A stretch of 64,000 nucleotides of DNA from Candidatus Chryseobacterium colombiense (GTDB lineage: Bacteria; Bacteroidota; Bacteroidia; Flavobacteriales; Weeksellaceae). The position numbers were made by a program, and so were the translations under genes. Position 1 is the first letter of the stretch. Every line of letters starts with the position of its first letter. Positions 18,301 through 25,708 of the stretch are shown piece by piece. The notes under the pieces were generated by a model. The model had not been told where the DNA came from. It saw nothing but the letters and a program-made list of their open reading frames with translations, and ran no database searches. Location of the stretch: assembly GCA_029203185.1 (NCBI GenBank), contig CP119310.1, forward strand, positions 1,736,001 to 1,800,000. The letters run 5' to 3'.

Positions 18301-18398
18301 TAGGAGGACTGATAAGCTCTACTATACTGTCTAGGATTGTTACTCCGGTAATGTATAAATTAATTCCACCACAATTGGAAGCGGAAGAGAAGATTTAA
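15339..18398 (+). CDS. RND-superfamily efflux permease (AcrB-like)
   Basis: 1019 residues, the normal length of RND pumps. After one transmembrane segment comes the porter domain (from about 40), then the helix bundle with the proton-relay region (VVALGLLVDDSIVVVENIER at about 387-406, including paired aspartates in helix 4), a second porter domain and a final helix bundle ending near residue 1005. It exports hydrophobic compounds, driven by the proton gradient. It is the last gene of the TolC-adaptor-permease operon and is followed by a strong palindrome at 18434-18463. Regulation by the upstream TetR protein is inferred from the operator. Confidence 0.95.
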   Translation: MKITNFAVKNYQFTLIIFVLFAVVGLLTLFTMPRSEDPTTHSPQYIITAIYPGTSPKDMEEQVVKPIENKIYGLENIEKILTSVEDGVAVIQPKFKYGVDVDNKYQEISTEINALKNSELPKDIYLLKTEKVASSDVKIIQVALVSGTASAKVLRDNADILKTKLEKITDLKEVKYTGIPEQEIRIDMKLDKLAQLKIPLALVIGSLQSEAADIPGGSINLDSKVFNVKTSGKFKNVDDVASTVIYNANGKIVYLRDVADVSYKDGTVNHITRLNGHRCILVTAAMKDNVNISKVKDEYMPVLEAFSKDLPENIGMVKNFDQADMVSKRLGHLGFDFGLAILLVVITLLPLGFRASLIVMISIPLSLALGLIAMNLMGYSLNQLSIVGLVVALGLLVDDSIVVVENIERWLREGHSKKDAILKGTQQIGVAVVGCTATLVIAFLPLAFLPDIAGEFIRSLPIAVITSVLASMLVALTLVPFLGSRMLKTHTHGGGNFFLQKLQQFLSFSYRRIMPLALSWPKVTVGISIILSVLAFLLFPLAGFKLFPTSEKPMFLINIKLPLQANIPESDRVAKLVEKELKQHKEIVYFTSNVGKGNPQIYYNVHQQDIKPDFAQIFVQMDEEANPKSKQELIKTLRKKFADFPLARIEVKDFEQGTPIEANIVVRIFGENQDTLRALSFKAEEILRKHPGTFFVNNELNAYKSDVKVTINKEKARTLGVLTSDVDKVIRMAVAGLNVGDYIDDRGDSRNVVITLPREKFTNLDVLKGLYVNNLQGTPVQIDQIATIGFETSPTAINHFNKSRFAKVTSLTKDGFYANDILKDIVPQLDKMKLPPGYYYKLSGEAESEGDALGGNFLSVILLSGFLFVGVLLLQFKTFKGIIIVLSIIPLGILGGVTLLLLTGNPMSLVSIIGFIGLSGIQVKNSLLLVDFTNQLRLEGHSIDEAVNMAGETRFLPVVLTSITAICGLLPIALNPNPLIAPLAIVLIGGLISSTILSRIVTPVMYKLIPPQLEAEEKI

Positions 18399-18433
18399 TA
18401 CTCAGAAAAAGTGATCTACTTTATATTCGTGTA

Positions 18434-18463
18434 AGAAATGGCTACCAATTGGTAGCCATTTCT
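18434..18463. terminator. 30-bp perfect palindrome, bidirectional terminator
   Basis: AGAAATGGCTACC and its exact complement flank AATT, giving a perfect 30-bp palindrome. It sits between the convergent ends of the RND permease (18398) and the metallo-hydrolase (18509). It probably terminates both transcripts, though there is no long U tract. Confidence 0.65.
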
Positions 18464-18508
18464 ATAAATACTTTTTCATTTAAACTATAATTACAGAACG
18501 ATTTATCT

Positions 18509-19192
18509 TTAGAGAATTGTACTGTATTTAGCTACAAATTGCTCAAACTTCCGATCTGTATTGCGTATGATCGGCCCGTGACCGAAACAGATAATGGCCG
18601 GGTTCAGTTTAGCTAACTTCTGGAGTGATTTTAAATTGCGCTGTTGATCTGAGGTGAATATGTTTGGCGGAAGTCGCAATCCGGTCACTGTCGTAAGCAG
18701 GTTCATATTTGTTGCGGCATCACCGATTATCAGTACACCATCTCGCTCACGGAATAAAGAAATATGACCTGCCGAATGTCCAGGTGTTTCAATTACCCGA
18801 AAGTTTCCGATCATATCATTCTCAACGATCGTCCCCTGGACCTTATGCCCCTGGCCTGCCCAATATTTTTGTTGAAATTTTGCGATCAAATGTTTCGGGG
18901 ATGGATAGTCGTTGGTTACGAGACCCGTTTCGGTTCTAAAGACTTCACCTGGATGACAGAATAAGGGTATCACGAACTCAGCACAAATCTGGTCGCTACA
19001 GCCCTGATGGTCTGCATGCGCATGCGTCAGTATATGTTGGTAAACGGGAATTTCCTGGAGCGCTTTCTTTACCGTAGAATATGAACTCCGTATTCCGGAG
19101 TCTACCAATACACCTTCGATGATATAGCAGTTTATACTGTCTCGTGGCATAAGGGAAATTTGGAACACTTCCGGAGCAATTTGACGTAACAT
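18509..19192 (-). CDS. Metallo-beta-lactamase-fold hydrolase
   Basis: 227 residues. The zinc-binding motif THAHADHQG at about 57-65 (HxHxDH), a further ligand histidine in ETPGHSAGHISLF, an aspartate in VLIIGDAATN and a final ICFGHGP histidine complete the two-metal site. These folds hydrolyse thioesters, lactones, beta-lactams and similar bonds, and this one resembles the general hydrolase branch, not true beta-lactamases. There is no signal peptide. It follows the Crp/Fnr gene by 53 bp on the same strand and may be cotranscribed with it. Confidence 0.9.
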   Translation of the reverse strand: MLRQIAPEVFQISLMPRDSINCYIIEGVLVDSGIRSSYSTVKKALQEIPVYQHILTHAHADHQGCSDQICAEFVIPLFCHPGEVFRTETGLVTNDYPSPKHLIAKFQQKYWAGQGHKVQGTIVENDMIGNFRVIETPGHSAGHISLFRERDGVLIIGDAATNMNLLTTVTGLRLPPNIFTSDQQRNLKSLQKLAKLNPAIICFGHGPIIRNTDRKFEQFVAKYSTIL

Positions 19193-19245
19193 ATTTTTTT
19201 GTACAAATCTACACAGCTAAGCAGATCTGCCTAAGGACATTTGTC

Positions 19246-19833
19246 CTATAATATGTTGGGTCGATGTATTTGTCTTTTCGCCCGTGTAAGCGATCGCTGT
19301 GTAATACCCAAGTACAACGCCAAATCCTGTGTCGATACACGCTGAACAAGAACTGGTTCGCTTGATAGGATATGAAGATATTTTTCTACTGCCGACCTAT
19401 TATTGTAATTCAGCAGGTAACGTTCCTTTTGGTTATACTCCTGCTCCATTACCGATTTTATAACTCCGTTCCAAGCAGTCACCTCATCTAGCAGATATAG
19501 ATAGTCTGAATAGCTTATCGCACAGATGATGGTATTTTCTATGGCCCTAAAACTCTTTTTAGATTTTTTCTGCGCTACAAATTCCGGAAACGAGGTAGCA
19601 AAATCGCTTTCAAACTTGAAACAGGTTATATTTTCCTTTCCTTCATTGTCGAGGGCATATGCTTTTACAGCGCCGCTGGCAATAAATCCAATATGACTAC
19701 AAGATTCATTCTCACGAATAAAAAAATCACCCTTTTTTAAGTAGATCGGTTTGAAGAACTGTACAGAAAAGTTGATTTCCTCAGTCGATAATTCTCCTGT
19801 TGAGGATAAGTAATTTTCAAATACATCAGTCAT
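19246..19833 (-). CDS. Crp/Fnr-family transcriptional regulator
   Basis: 195 residues. The N-terminal cyclic-nucleotide-binding-type beta roll is seen in YLKKGDFFIRENESCSHIGFIASGAVKAY, but the arginine and glutamate of a cAMP pocket are absent. The C terminus carries a helix-turn-helix (TQDLALYLGITQRSLTRAKRQ, about 165-186). It lacks the N-terminal cysteines of Fnr, so the signal is unknown. The gene lies 69 bp downstream of the quinone reductase operon and 53 bp upstream of the metallo-hydrolase, and may be read through with either. Confidence 0.88.
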   Translation of the reverse strand: MTDVFENYLSSTGELSTEEINFSVQFFKPIYLKKGDFFIRENESCSHIGFIASGAVKAYALDNEGKENITCFKFESDFATSFPEFVAQKKSKKSFRAIENTIICAISYSDYLYLLDEVTAWNGVIKSVMEQEYNQKERYLLNYNNRSAVEKYLHILSSEPVLVQRVSTQDLALYLGITQRSLTRAKRQIHRPNIL

Positions 19834-19902
19834 TTTATAATATTTTCGTTCTCGTATTTTATTCTTAACAGTATGTGGATTTACATACCAATCCCGTTCC
19901 TT

Positions 19903-20904
19903 TTATTTTATTCTTACGACGATCTTTCCTTTTGCTCTTCCACTTGCCACGTGGTTCATAGCCTCATTGGTCTGAGAAAAGGAGTAAACTTTTTCTATGA
20001 CAGTTTTAATATGACCATCTTCAATAAGTTTTGTAATTTGTTCAAGCTGTTTTCCACTAGATTTCATAAACAGAAATTGATAATCAACTCCTTTCCTCTT
20101 TGCTTTTCTCCTAATACCCGAACTTAAAATAGATAATACTGTTCGAATGATCCAAGATGCCCCAATTTCGCGTGCAAATGCAGGTGTGGGCGGACCTGAA
20201 ATAGAAATGATCTTTCCTCCTGTTTTTACTACATTTAATGATTTCTCCAACGTCTTGTTATCTTGGCTGTTCAAAACCAAATCATAGTCCTTCAAAACAG
20301 CTTCAAAATCCTGTGTTTTATAGTCAATTAAAACATCAGCACCTAATTCCTGAAGCATTGGAAAACTTGCTTTTCCCGCTGTAGTGGCTACAGTAGCACC
20401 TAAATATTTGGCTAACTGAATGGCAACAATACCAACTCCTCCGGATCCTGCCTGTATAAAAATGTTTTGTCCTTTTTTTAATTTCCCTATTTCTACCAAA
20501 GCTTGCCAAGCGGTCAGAGCCACCAGGGGTACACCTGCTGCTTCGTCCATGGAAAGGTTTTTTGGTTTTAAAGCCAAATCTTTTTCTTCAGCTGCTAAGT
20601 ATTCAGCAAAAGTTCCGATGTGATGGTCCGAAGGACGGGCATACACTTCATCTCCAATTTTAAACTTTGTAACTTTTGAACCTGTTTCAATGACAATACC
20701 TGCCAAATCGTGACCTAGAATAAAAGGCGTTTTATAAGGTAAAATCATTTTGAACTCACCGGACAAAATTTTAGAATCCAGTTGATTAAGTCCTGCTGAA
20801 TAGATTTCAACCAGGACCTCAGCTTCTCCTATAGTAGGCATGCTAACCTCACGGAGCGTAAGATCCTCTTTTTTACCATAATTTTGAACTACAAATGCTT
20901 TCAT
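19903..20904 (-). CDS. NADP-dependent medium-chain dehydrogenase/reductase (quinone oxidoreductase type)
   Basis: 333 residues of the zinc-independent MDR branch: a GroES-like N-terminal domain (VLVEIYSAGLNQLDSKIL, then PFILGHDLAGIVIETGSKV) and a Rossmann domain with IQAGSGGVGIVAIQLAKYLG at about 150-169. The catalytic and structural zinc cysteines are missing, as in quinone reductases and enoyl reductases. It would reduce quinones or enones with NADPH. It is the last gene of a four-gene operon (old yellow enzyme, SDR, SDR, MDR) and its start is 10 bp from the SDR stop. All four act on carbonyls or activated alkenes. Confidence 0.9.
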   Translation of the reverse strand: MKAFVVQNYGKKEDLTLREVSMPTIGEAEVLVEIYSAGLNQLDSKILSGEFKMILPYKTPFILGHDLAGIVIETGSKVTKFKIGDEVYARPSDHHIGTFAEYLAAEEKDLALKPKNLSMDEAAGVPLVALTAWQALVEIGKLKKGQNIFIQAGSGGVGIVAIQLAKYLGATVATTAGKASFPMLQELGADVLIDYKTQDFEAVLKDYDLVLNSQDNKTLEKSLNVVKTGGKIISISGPPTPAFAREIGASWIIRTVLSILSSGIRRKAKRKGVDYQFLFMKSSGKQLEQITKLIEDGHIKTVIEKVYSFSQTNEAMNHVASGRAKGKIVVRIK

Positions 20905-20914
20905 AAGTTTTATT

Positions 20915-21679
20915 TTATTGGATAGATTGATAATGCTCTTTCTTATTGACTAACTGATAGGCTTTATCCGGTGCAATTCTGTTAAGGAAAAATAATGATT
21001 TTGAATTACCTACACGAATTGTCATCACATCTTTTTCAAGTCCTTTAATAAGTTCATTGACAAATAGACTACTGGACATCTTTTTATCTTTTCTTTCTGC
21101 AACCATATCGGTATCGACCAATGGTGGAAGTAATTCGAAGACCTTCACAGGACTATTTATAGTTTCTAAATGTGATCTTAGAGACTTGGTGTAAAAAGAT
21201 AATGCTGTTTTTGTCGCTGAGTAAGTAGCTTCCAAAACAGAAGGAACAATACTGAGGATAGAAGTTGTATTGATAATCGCAGCTTCATTTCGGGACTTAA
21301 GCATATCCATAAAAAGATTATTTAATCGTATGACTCCAAAATAGTTAACTTCCATTTCATAAATAGCTCCCTGCAAATGTTTATCGTTCGGGATACCCAA
21401 ATTTAACGGAGCAACACCGACTCCCGCATTATTATACAAAATATCAATACCTCCGAGATTATTCACTTTTTCAAAAAGCGCAATTGCATCTTCCTGTTTT
21501 GCTACATCAGATTGGATGATTATTAATTCGGGATATACTTTTTTTACTTCCTCTAGTTTGAGTAAATTTCTCCCGGTAATAATTACTTTATTACGAAGAG
21601 CCAAAAACTGTCTTGCTGCTTCCAAACCTATTCCAGAAGTACCTCCCGTAATCAGTATTGTTTTATTTGTTAAATTCAT
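20915..21679 (-). CDS. SDR-family oxidoreductase
   Basis: 254 residues from the ATG at 21677-21679. An upstream ATG ten codons earlier lacks support and runs into a hairpin. The dinucleotide motif is TGGTSGIGLEAARQF, followed by ILYNNAGVG. The catalytic residues are the serine of IINTTSILSIVPS and YSATKTA. The fold resembles DltE-type SDRs. The substrate is unknown. It lies in the operon of the old yellow enzyme, between another SDR 78 bp upstream and the MDR reductase. Confidence 0.9.
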   Translation of the reverse strand: MNLTNKTILITGGTSGIGLEAARQFLALRNKVIITGRNLLKLEEVKKVYPELIIIQSDVAKQEDAIALFEKVNNLGGIDILYNNAGVGVAPLNLGIPNDKHLQGAIYEMEVNYFGVIRLNNLFMDMLKSRNEAAIINTTSILSIVPSVLEATYSATKTALSFYTKSLRSHLETINSPVKVFELLPPLVDTDMVAERKDKKMSSSLFVNELIKGLEKDVMTIRVGNSKSLFFLNRIAPDKAYQLVNKKEHYQSIQ

Positions 21680-21705
21680 CACCTTAAAATTTAAAATGAA
21701 ATATG

Positions 21706-21746
21706 CCAATCATCTGTATTTTCAATTTTAAAATGCAGATGATTGG
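21706..21746. promoter_or_regulatory. Long intra-operon hairpin
   Basis: CCAATCATCTG pairs perfectly with CAGATGATTGG, and the stem extends by a G-T pair and ATTTT/AAAAT around a small loop. It lies in the 78-bp spacer between two SDR genes of the same operon. It lacks a U tract on the minus strand, so it is more likely an mRNA-stabilising or processing element than a full terminator. Confidence 0.6.
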
Positions 21747-21757
21747 TACTATTAATT

Positions 21758-22486
21758 TTATGCATGGGCTAATTTCGACATTGCTTCACCGATCGCTGTT
21801 GCATAGATCTTGGTATCTCCTACCGGAATATCAAATAGGTTTGTTTCTAATCCAATCAATAGCTCATCTGCCACTTCACTTGGATCAATTCCTGCTGCTC
21901 CACCTATTTCGGCAGAAAATTCCGTATTGACTAGTGGAGGATAAACTTCATAGATCTGAAGATTTTTCTGTTCTTCATAAGTTTGTCTTAAAGCAGTTGT
22001 ATAGCTATGTAACGCTGCTTTAGTCGCTCCATAAGTTGGTAAGAATTTATGACTTCCATATACTGCTATGGATGATACATTCACAACAGCAGATTCTTCT
22101 TTTTCTAATAAGTGTGGAACCATTAATTCTGTAAAATGGATGATTGCAAAATAGTTGGTATTCATTTCGATCAATGCTTTTTCGTGTGCATTGGTTGTTT
22201 CACTAAGCAGATATCCAAAAGCTGCTCCGGCATTGTTGATGATGATATTAACATCAGCATGATTCGTTTTCAAGTCTTCTGCAATACGAATTCTGTCTGC
22301 TTCCACTGATAAATCACCCTGAATTGCTACTGCATCTTTCAACTCCGTTAAAGCTTTTTGAAGACGTTCTTCATTACGACCATTGATGATGATTTTATTT
22401 CCGGCAGCATTTAGTTTTTTAGCAATTGCCAATCCTATTCCCGCACTTCCACCACTGATAAATATGATATTTCCTGTTGTTTTCAT
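21758..22486 (-). CDS. SDR-family oxidoreductase
   Basis: 242 residues. The cofactor loop is ISGGSAGIGLAIAKKLNAAG (9-28), with NGRNEERL after the second strand pointing to NADP(H). IIINNAGAAFGY and the catalytic serine of VNVSSIAVYGS and YGATKAALHSY follow. It shares the layout of the next SDR gene, so the two may have arisen by duplication, though they are only moderately alike. It follows the old yellow enzyme by 49 bp. Confidence 0.9.
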   Translation of the reverse strand: MKTTGNIIFISGGSAGIGLAIAKKLNAAGNKIIINGRNEERLQKALTELKDAVAIQGDLSVEADRIRIAEDLKTNHADVNIIINNAGAAFGYLLSETTNAHEKALIEMNTNYFAIIHFTELMVPHLLEKEESAVVNVSSIAVYGSHKFLPTYGATKAALHSYTTALRQTYEEQKNLQIYEVYPPLVNTEFSAEIGGAAGIDPSEVADELLIGLETNLFDIPVGDTKIYATAIGEAMSKLAHA

Positions 22487-22535
22487 TTTGATAGAATTTA
22501 TTTAATATTGTATGATACTTTGTTTATGTAATAAT

Positions 22536-23627
22536 TTATTGGTTAAGAAAAGGATAATCTGTATACCCCTTTTCTCCCGGTGTATAGAAGGTTTCCTGAT
22601 CGGGAGTATTAAGTGCTGAATCAGTTTGAAATCGCTCGACCAAATCCGGATTCGCAATAAACGGAACTCCGAAAGATACCAAATCTGCATCGCTATCTTC
22701 CAAAACCTGTGTTGCTGTCACTTTGTTAAAAGCACGATTGATAATAATAGTGCCGTTATAAATTTTCCGGAAATGTTTTGCCACTTCCTGAATGGCATTT
22801 TCATTACCTGTAACATCTGTAAAAGGCTCTATTAAATGTATGTAAGCTAAACCATAATCATTTAATCGGTTAACGATATAATCATATGTTGCAATTGTTT
22901 CATCATCTACAGAAATCCCCATGATTCCATTTAGAGACGGATTGAGACGAACACCTACTTTTTTGAGATCAACAGTTTCTTTGATAGCCTCTAATATTTC
23001 AAAAAGAATTCTGGCACGATTTTCAGCTGAGCCTCCATATTCATCGGTTCTATTATTAGAATTTTTACTGAAGAATTGTTGTAAAAGATAGCCATTTGCT
23101 CCATGTAATTCTACTCCATCAAAACCCGCCTCAATCGCATTGATAGCCCCTTGCCTGAAATCATCAACCGTTCTCCTGATATCTTCAATCGTCATTGGCT
23201 GCGGAGTAACTGTAGGCCTAAAGCCTTCTGCTGTAAAAGCTTTTTGCTCAGGATTAAAATCCGAAGGAGCTAATGGTAATCTCCCTTCGTGCAAGTCAGG
23301 ATGAGAATAGGCTCCTGTATGCCACAACTGAGCAAAGATATTACCTCCATTTGCATGCACAGCTTTGGTCACTAGCTTCCATCCTTCTATTTGTTCATCT
23401 GTGTAGATACCCGGAACGTTAATAAACCCGATTCCTTCCTCACTGATAAACGTACCTTCAGTAATGATAAGTCCAGCTGTTGCACGCTGAGCATAATAAG
23501 TTGCTGTCAGTTCAGTTGCAACATTTCCTTCGTTAGCAGAACGGGCTCTTGTCATAGGAGCCATTACCATTCTGTTATTGAGTTTCTTTCCACTAAGCTC
23601 GTAGCTTTCAAATAATTTGTTACTCAT
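22536..23627 (-). CDS. Alkene reductase, old yellow enzyme family
   Basis: 363 residues, the usual length of NemA/OYE enzymes. The FMN site (RMVMAPMTRARS at about 19-30), the ELHGANGYLLQQFFS motif with the substrate-binding histidine-asparagine pair region, and RTDEYGGSAENRARILFEI (about 193-211) are all intact. Enzymes of this family reduce activated C=C bonds and nitro groups with NADPH, removing electrophiles such as enones, maleimides and nitroaromatics. It is first in the operon with two SDRs and an MDR. Its promoter contains the operator of the adjacent TetR gene. Confidence 0.93.
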   Translation of the reverse strand: MSNKLFESYELSGKKLNNRMVMAPMTRARSANEGNVATELTATYYAQRATAGLIITEGTFISEEGIGFINVPGIYTDEQIEGWKLVTKAVHANGGNIFAQLWHTGAYSHPDLHEGRLPLAPSDFNPEQKAFTAEGFRPTVTPQPMTIEDIRRTVDDFRQGAINAIEAGFDGVELHGANGYLLQQFFSKNSNNRTDEYGGSAENRARILFEILEAIKETVDLKKVGVRLNPSLNGIMGISVDDETIATYDYIVNRLNDYGLAYIHLIEPFTDVTGNENAIQEVAKHFRKIYNGTIIINRAFNKVTATQVLEDSDADLVSFGVPFIANPDLVERFQTDSALNTPDQETFYTPGEKGYTDYPFLNQ

Positions 23628-23657
23628 ATCTTATTTTGAATTAATTTCTATTATTTA

Positions 23658-23683
23658 CAAAATATACTTTTTAGTATATTTTG
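23658..23683. promoter_or_regulatory. TetR operator in the old-yellow-enzyme promoter (site 1 of 3)
   Basis: A perfect inverted repeat with 11-bp arms, CAAAATATACT-TTTT-AGTATATTTTG, lies 30 bp before the ATG of the alkene reductase. On the minus strand the promoter is TTTG (complement of 23687-23690), a 20-bp spacer and TATATTTTG (complement of 23658-23666). The operator therefore covers the -7 box and part of the spacer. Confidence 0.8.
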
Positions 23684-23695
23684 GGTCAAAAAAAA

Positions 23696-24289
23696 TTACA
23701 GCGTATAACGCTCTAATTCTTTCTTAAGGTCTTTTATAAGTTCGATCATTAACTTCTTATTATCTATAGTTCTGCTAACGACAATTCCTCCCTCCACTGC
23801 TGACAATATCTTAAAGGCAAAAACTTCTGCATTGAGTTCTTTTGAAAACTCACCATTAGCAATACCATCCTTTAAAATAGTTGAAAGCCCTAGCAATCCT
23901 GTTTCTAGAACTGTTGCAACTTTCTTTTTAATAGCCGGAAAATGATCATCTGCTTCCACGGCAGTATTAAAAATCGGACAGCCGCCGGCGATATAGGTAT
24001 CTATTGGGTTCTTATGAAAATCGAGATACAGAAAGATCTTTTCTTTTGGGGTTTTACCCTGGGAAACGATACCAGCCAGCTTTTGTGACATTTTTTTTAA
24101 TGAAAACTCTATAACCTGTTCAGATAGATCATCTTTTCCATTAAAATGTCCATAAATACAACCTTTTGTTAATTTGGTCGCTTCCAAAACCTCATCTATG
24201 CTTACGCCAGAAATTCCCTTTTCATTATAAAGAGGGCTTGCCGTTTCTAGGATAAATAACTTCGTTTTTTCTGCCTTTGTTAACATCAT
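23696..24289 (-). CDS. TetR/AcrR-family repressor of the old-yellow-enzyme operon
   Basis: 197 residues. The HTH region is ETASPLYNEKGISGVSIDEV with VLEATKLTKGCIYGHFNGKD (about 16-56), in the YcdC/NemR-like style. A cysteine at the end of the recognition helix (KGCIYGHF) and one in IAGGCPIFN are candidates for electrophile or redox sensing, as known for NemR. Three copies of the same perfect palindrome flank this gene, two of them in its own promoter and one before the alkene reductase. The gene is on the same strand as the operon, directly upstream of it. Confidence 0.93.
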   Translation of the reverse strand: MMLTKAEKTKLFILETASPLYNEKGISGVSIDEVLEATKLTKGCIYGHFNGKDDLSEQVIEFSLKKMSQKLAGIVSQGKTPKEKIFLYLDFHKNPIDTYIAGGCPIFNTAVEADDHFPAIKKKVATVLETGLLGLSTILKDGIANGEFSKELNAEVFAFKILSAVEGGIVVSRTIDNKKLMIELIKDLKKELERYTL

Positions 24290-24306
24290 TCTTTAATTTA
24301 CTCTGC

Positions 24307-24328
24307 AAATATACTAAAAAGTATATTT
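24307..24328. promoter_or_regulatory. TetR operator in the tetR promoter (site 2 of 3)
   Basis: A perfect inverted repeat AAATATACT-AAAA-AGTATATTT, 17 bp upstream of the tetR start. It overlaps the -7 box TATATTTG (complement of 24306-24313), whose TTTG partner (complement of 24335-24338) is 21 bp away. Occupation would block RNA polymerase. Confidence 0.8.
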
Positions 24329-24339
24329 TAAAAGCAAAC

Positions 24340-24363
24340 AAAATATACTTTTTAGTATATTTT
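24340..24363. promoter_or_regulatory. TetR operator upstream of the tetR promoter (site 3 of 3)
   Basis: A perfect inverted repeat AAAATATACT-TTTT-AGTATATTTT centred 34 bp from site 2, just upstream of the -33 box. Two sites spaced at about three helical turns suggest cooperative binding. Confidence 0.8.
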
Positions 24364-24652
24364 AACATATCTTACTTAAGACAAGTCGTTTATCTAGCTC
24401 CATCCTTCTCGGATTAAATACCTTAGATTTAATTTGTATATACAACTACGTACCTTTATCAATACTTCTCATGTCAAAGGTAGTTTTAGATTAACACAAA
24501 AAAACTTTTTCATAAAGAAGAATCATGGCATTAATTTGAATCTGCTTAAAATCGGGCTTTTGAACAATCTTGAAGAGGATAGTTCTGATATGTGTAGAGA
24601 TCAACACTTAAGATATTCAAATACCGAGGAAATCTTAAATGTTTTATCTTAG
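24364..24652. other. Gap between tetR operators and truncated integrase
   Basis: Apart from an open frame of 72 codons at 24434-24652, for which no family, signal or ribosome site can be seen, nothing is recognisable. The frame ends exactly at the integrase stop and is probably chance. This stretch may be where the missing 3' part of the integrase was lost. Confidence 0.35.
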
Positions 24653-25639
24653 TTATCCATTTAACTTTTTCTTTACAACTGAATTAAATGAACTGCCTAC
24701 TCTAAATAATACAAACAAAGCATGATTTGCATAAGCATTGTCAACTACTCGTCTGGTAACAAGATCATACTTCAAACCGTTAAAAACTTTTTTCTCATCT
24801 TCTCCTCTAATTCCTAATAAATTAAAAGTATCATCCGATATTGGTAGATATTCTGCTTTACCTGTTTTATTTTGGTTAAATAAAATATAAAAATTACCTT
24901 GTGTACCTTGGATTGAGCCCCACTTCAGACTTTCAATATCGGAATACCGTACACCTGTTAATGCAGAAAATAAACCTGCTTTTTTAACCAAAATTGATTT
25001 ACACTCAGCCTCAACCATCCTTTGAAGTTCGTCTAAAAAAAGGAATGGTCTGTGAGTATCCTTTATTTCAATATTACTAATGATATTACCCAGATCCGTT
25101 AGAAGATAATTATTTCTATAAGCTCTTCTAAGAGTACTTTTAAACTTTGCAAAATAGCATGCTGCAGTATTTTTTGAAATTTTTCTCCGATAGCGGCCTA
25201 TTGCTGGTGAAGAAAGTAGATAGTTTCCATATTTTTCACAAAAATCTTCAGTAAGACCTCCAAATGGAAAACTATCCCCTGCAAATGCTTCAAGGTAATT
25301 AACAGCCATCTGCCAATTATAAGAACATCGTCTTTTATCTGCTTCTTTTTGAAAAAACAATATAAAATTGGAATTTAATCGCTCTTCAGATAAATAATTA
25401 TATTTAATATTTTGAATATCGATCTGACGCTGTGCCCTAATATGCTCTGCCAATGCAATTGTCTCTCTATTATGTAATTTATCTGCCTCAGTCCTAGCCC
25501 TTTTATAGATAAATATTTTTAAATAAATTTTTCTCTCTAACTTTCCTGTCAACTGATCTTTAATGGGAGGGTAAATGTCTAAGTACAAAGTATATCTTCC
25601 CTTACTGATCATTTTTTTTCGTAAGGTTACTTTTGTCAT
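24653..25639 (-). pseudogene. Tyrosine-type site-specific integrase, C-terminally truncated
   Basis: 328 residues against about 400 for this Bacteroidota integrase family. An N-terminal arm-binding part (LRKKMISKGRYTLYLDIYPP), the SAM-like core-binding domain (about 95-190) and the start of the catalytic domain are intact, with the first active-site arginine in ALTGVRYSDIESLKW and the lysine in NKTGKAEYLPIS. After EKKVFNGLKYD the sequence departs from the family: the HxxR motif and the nucleophilic tyrosine are absent, and I found neither in the other frames. It should be unable to recombine DNA. It neighbours an excisionase-like gene and the end of mnmE, as an island-end integrase would. Confidence 0.8.
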
Positions 25640-25708
25640 GATTTAAATTTCATCTGTTACTAAAAAACAAATTAATAAATCCTAATTTCACTTAAGATAG
25701 TATTATAA

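Noticed and set aside
24434..24652. A 72-codon open frame before the integrase
   Set aside because: No recognisable domain, signal or ribosome site, and it ends at the integrase stop on the other strand; most likely chance.
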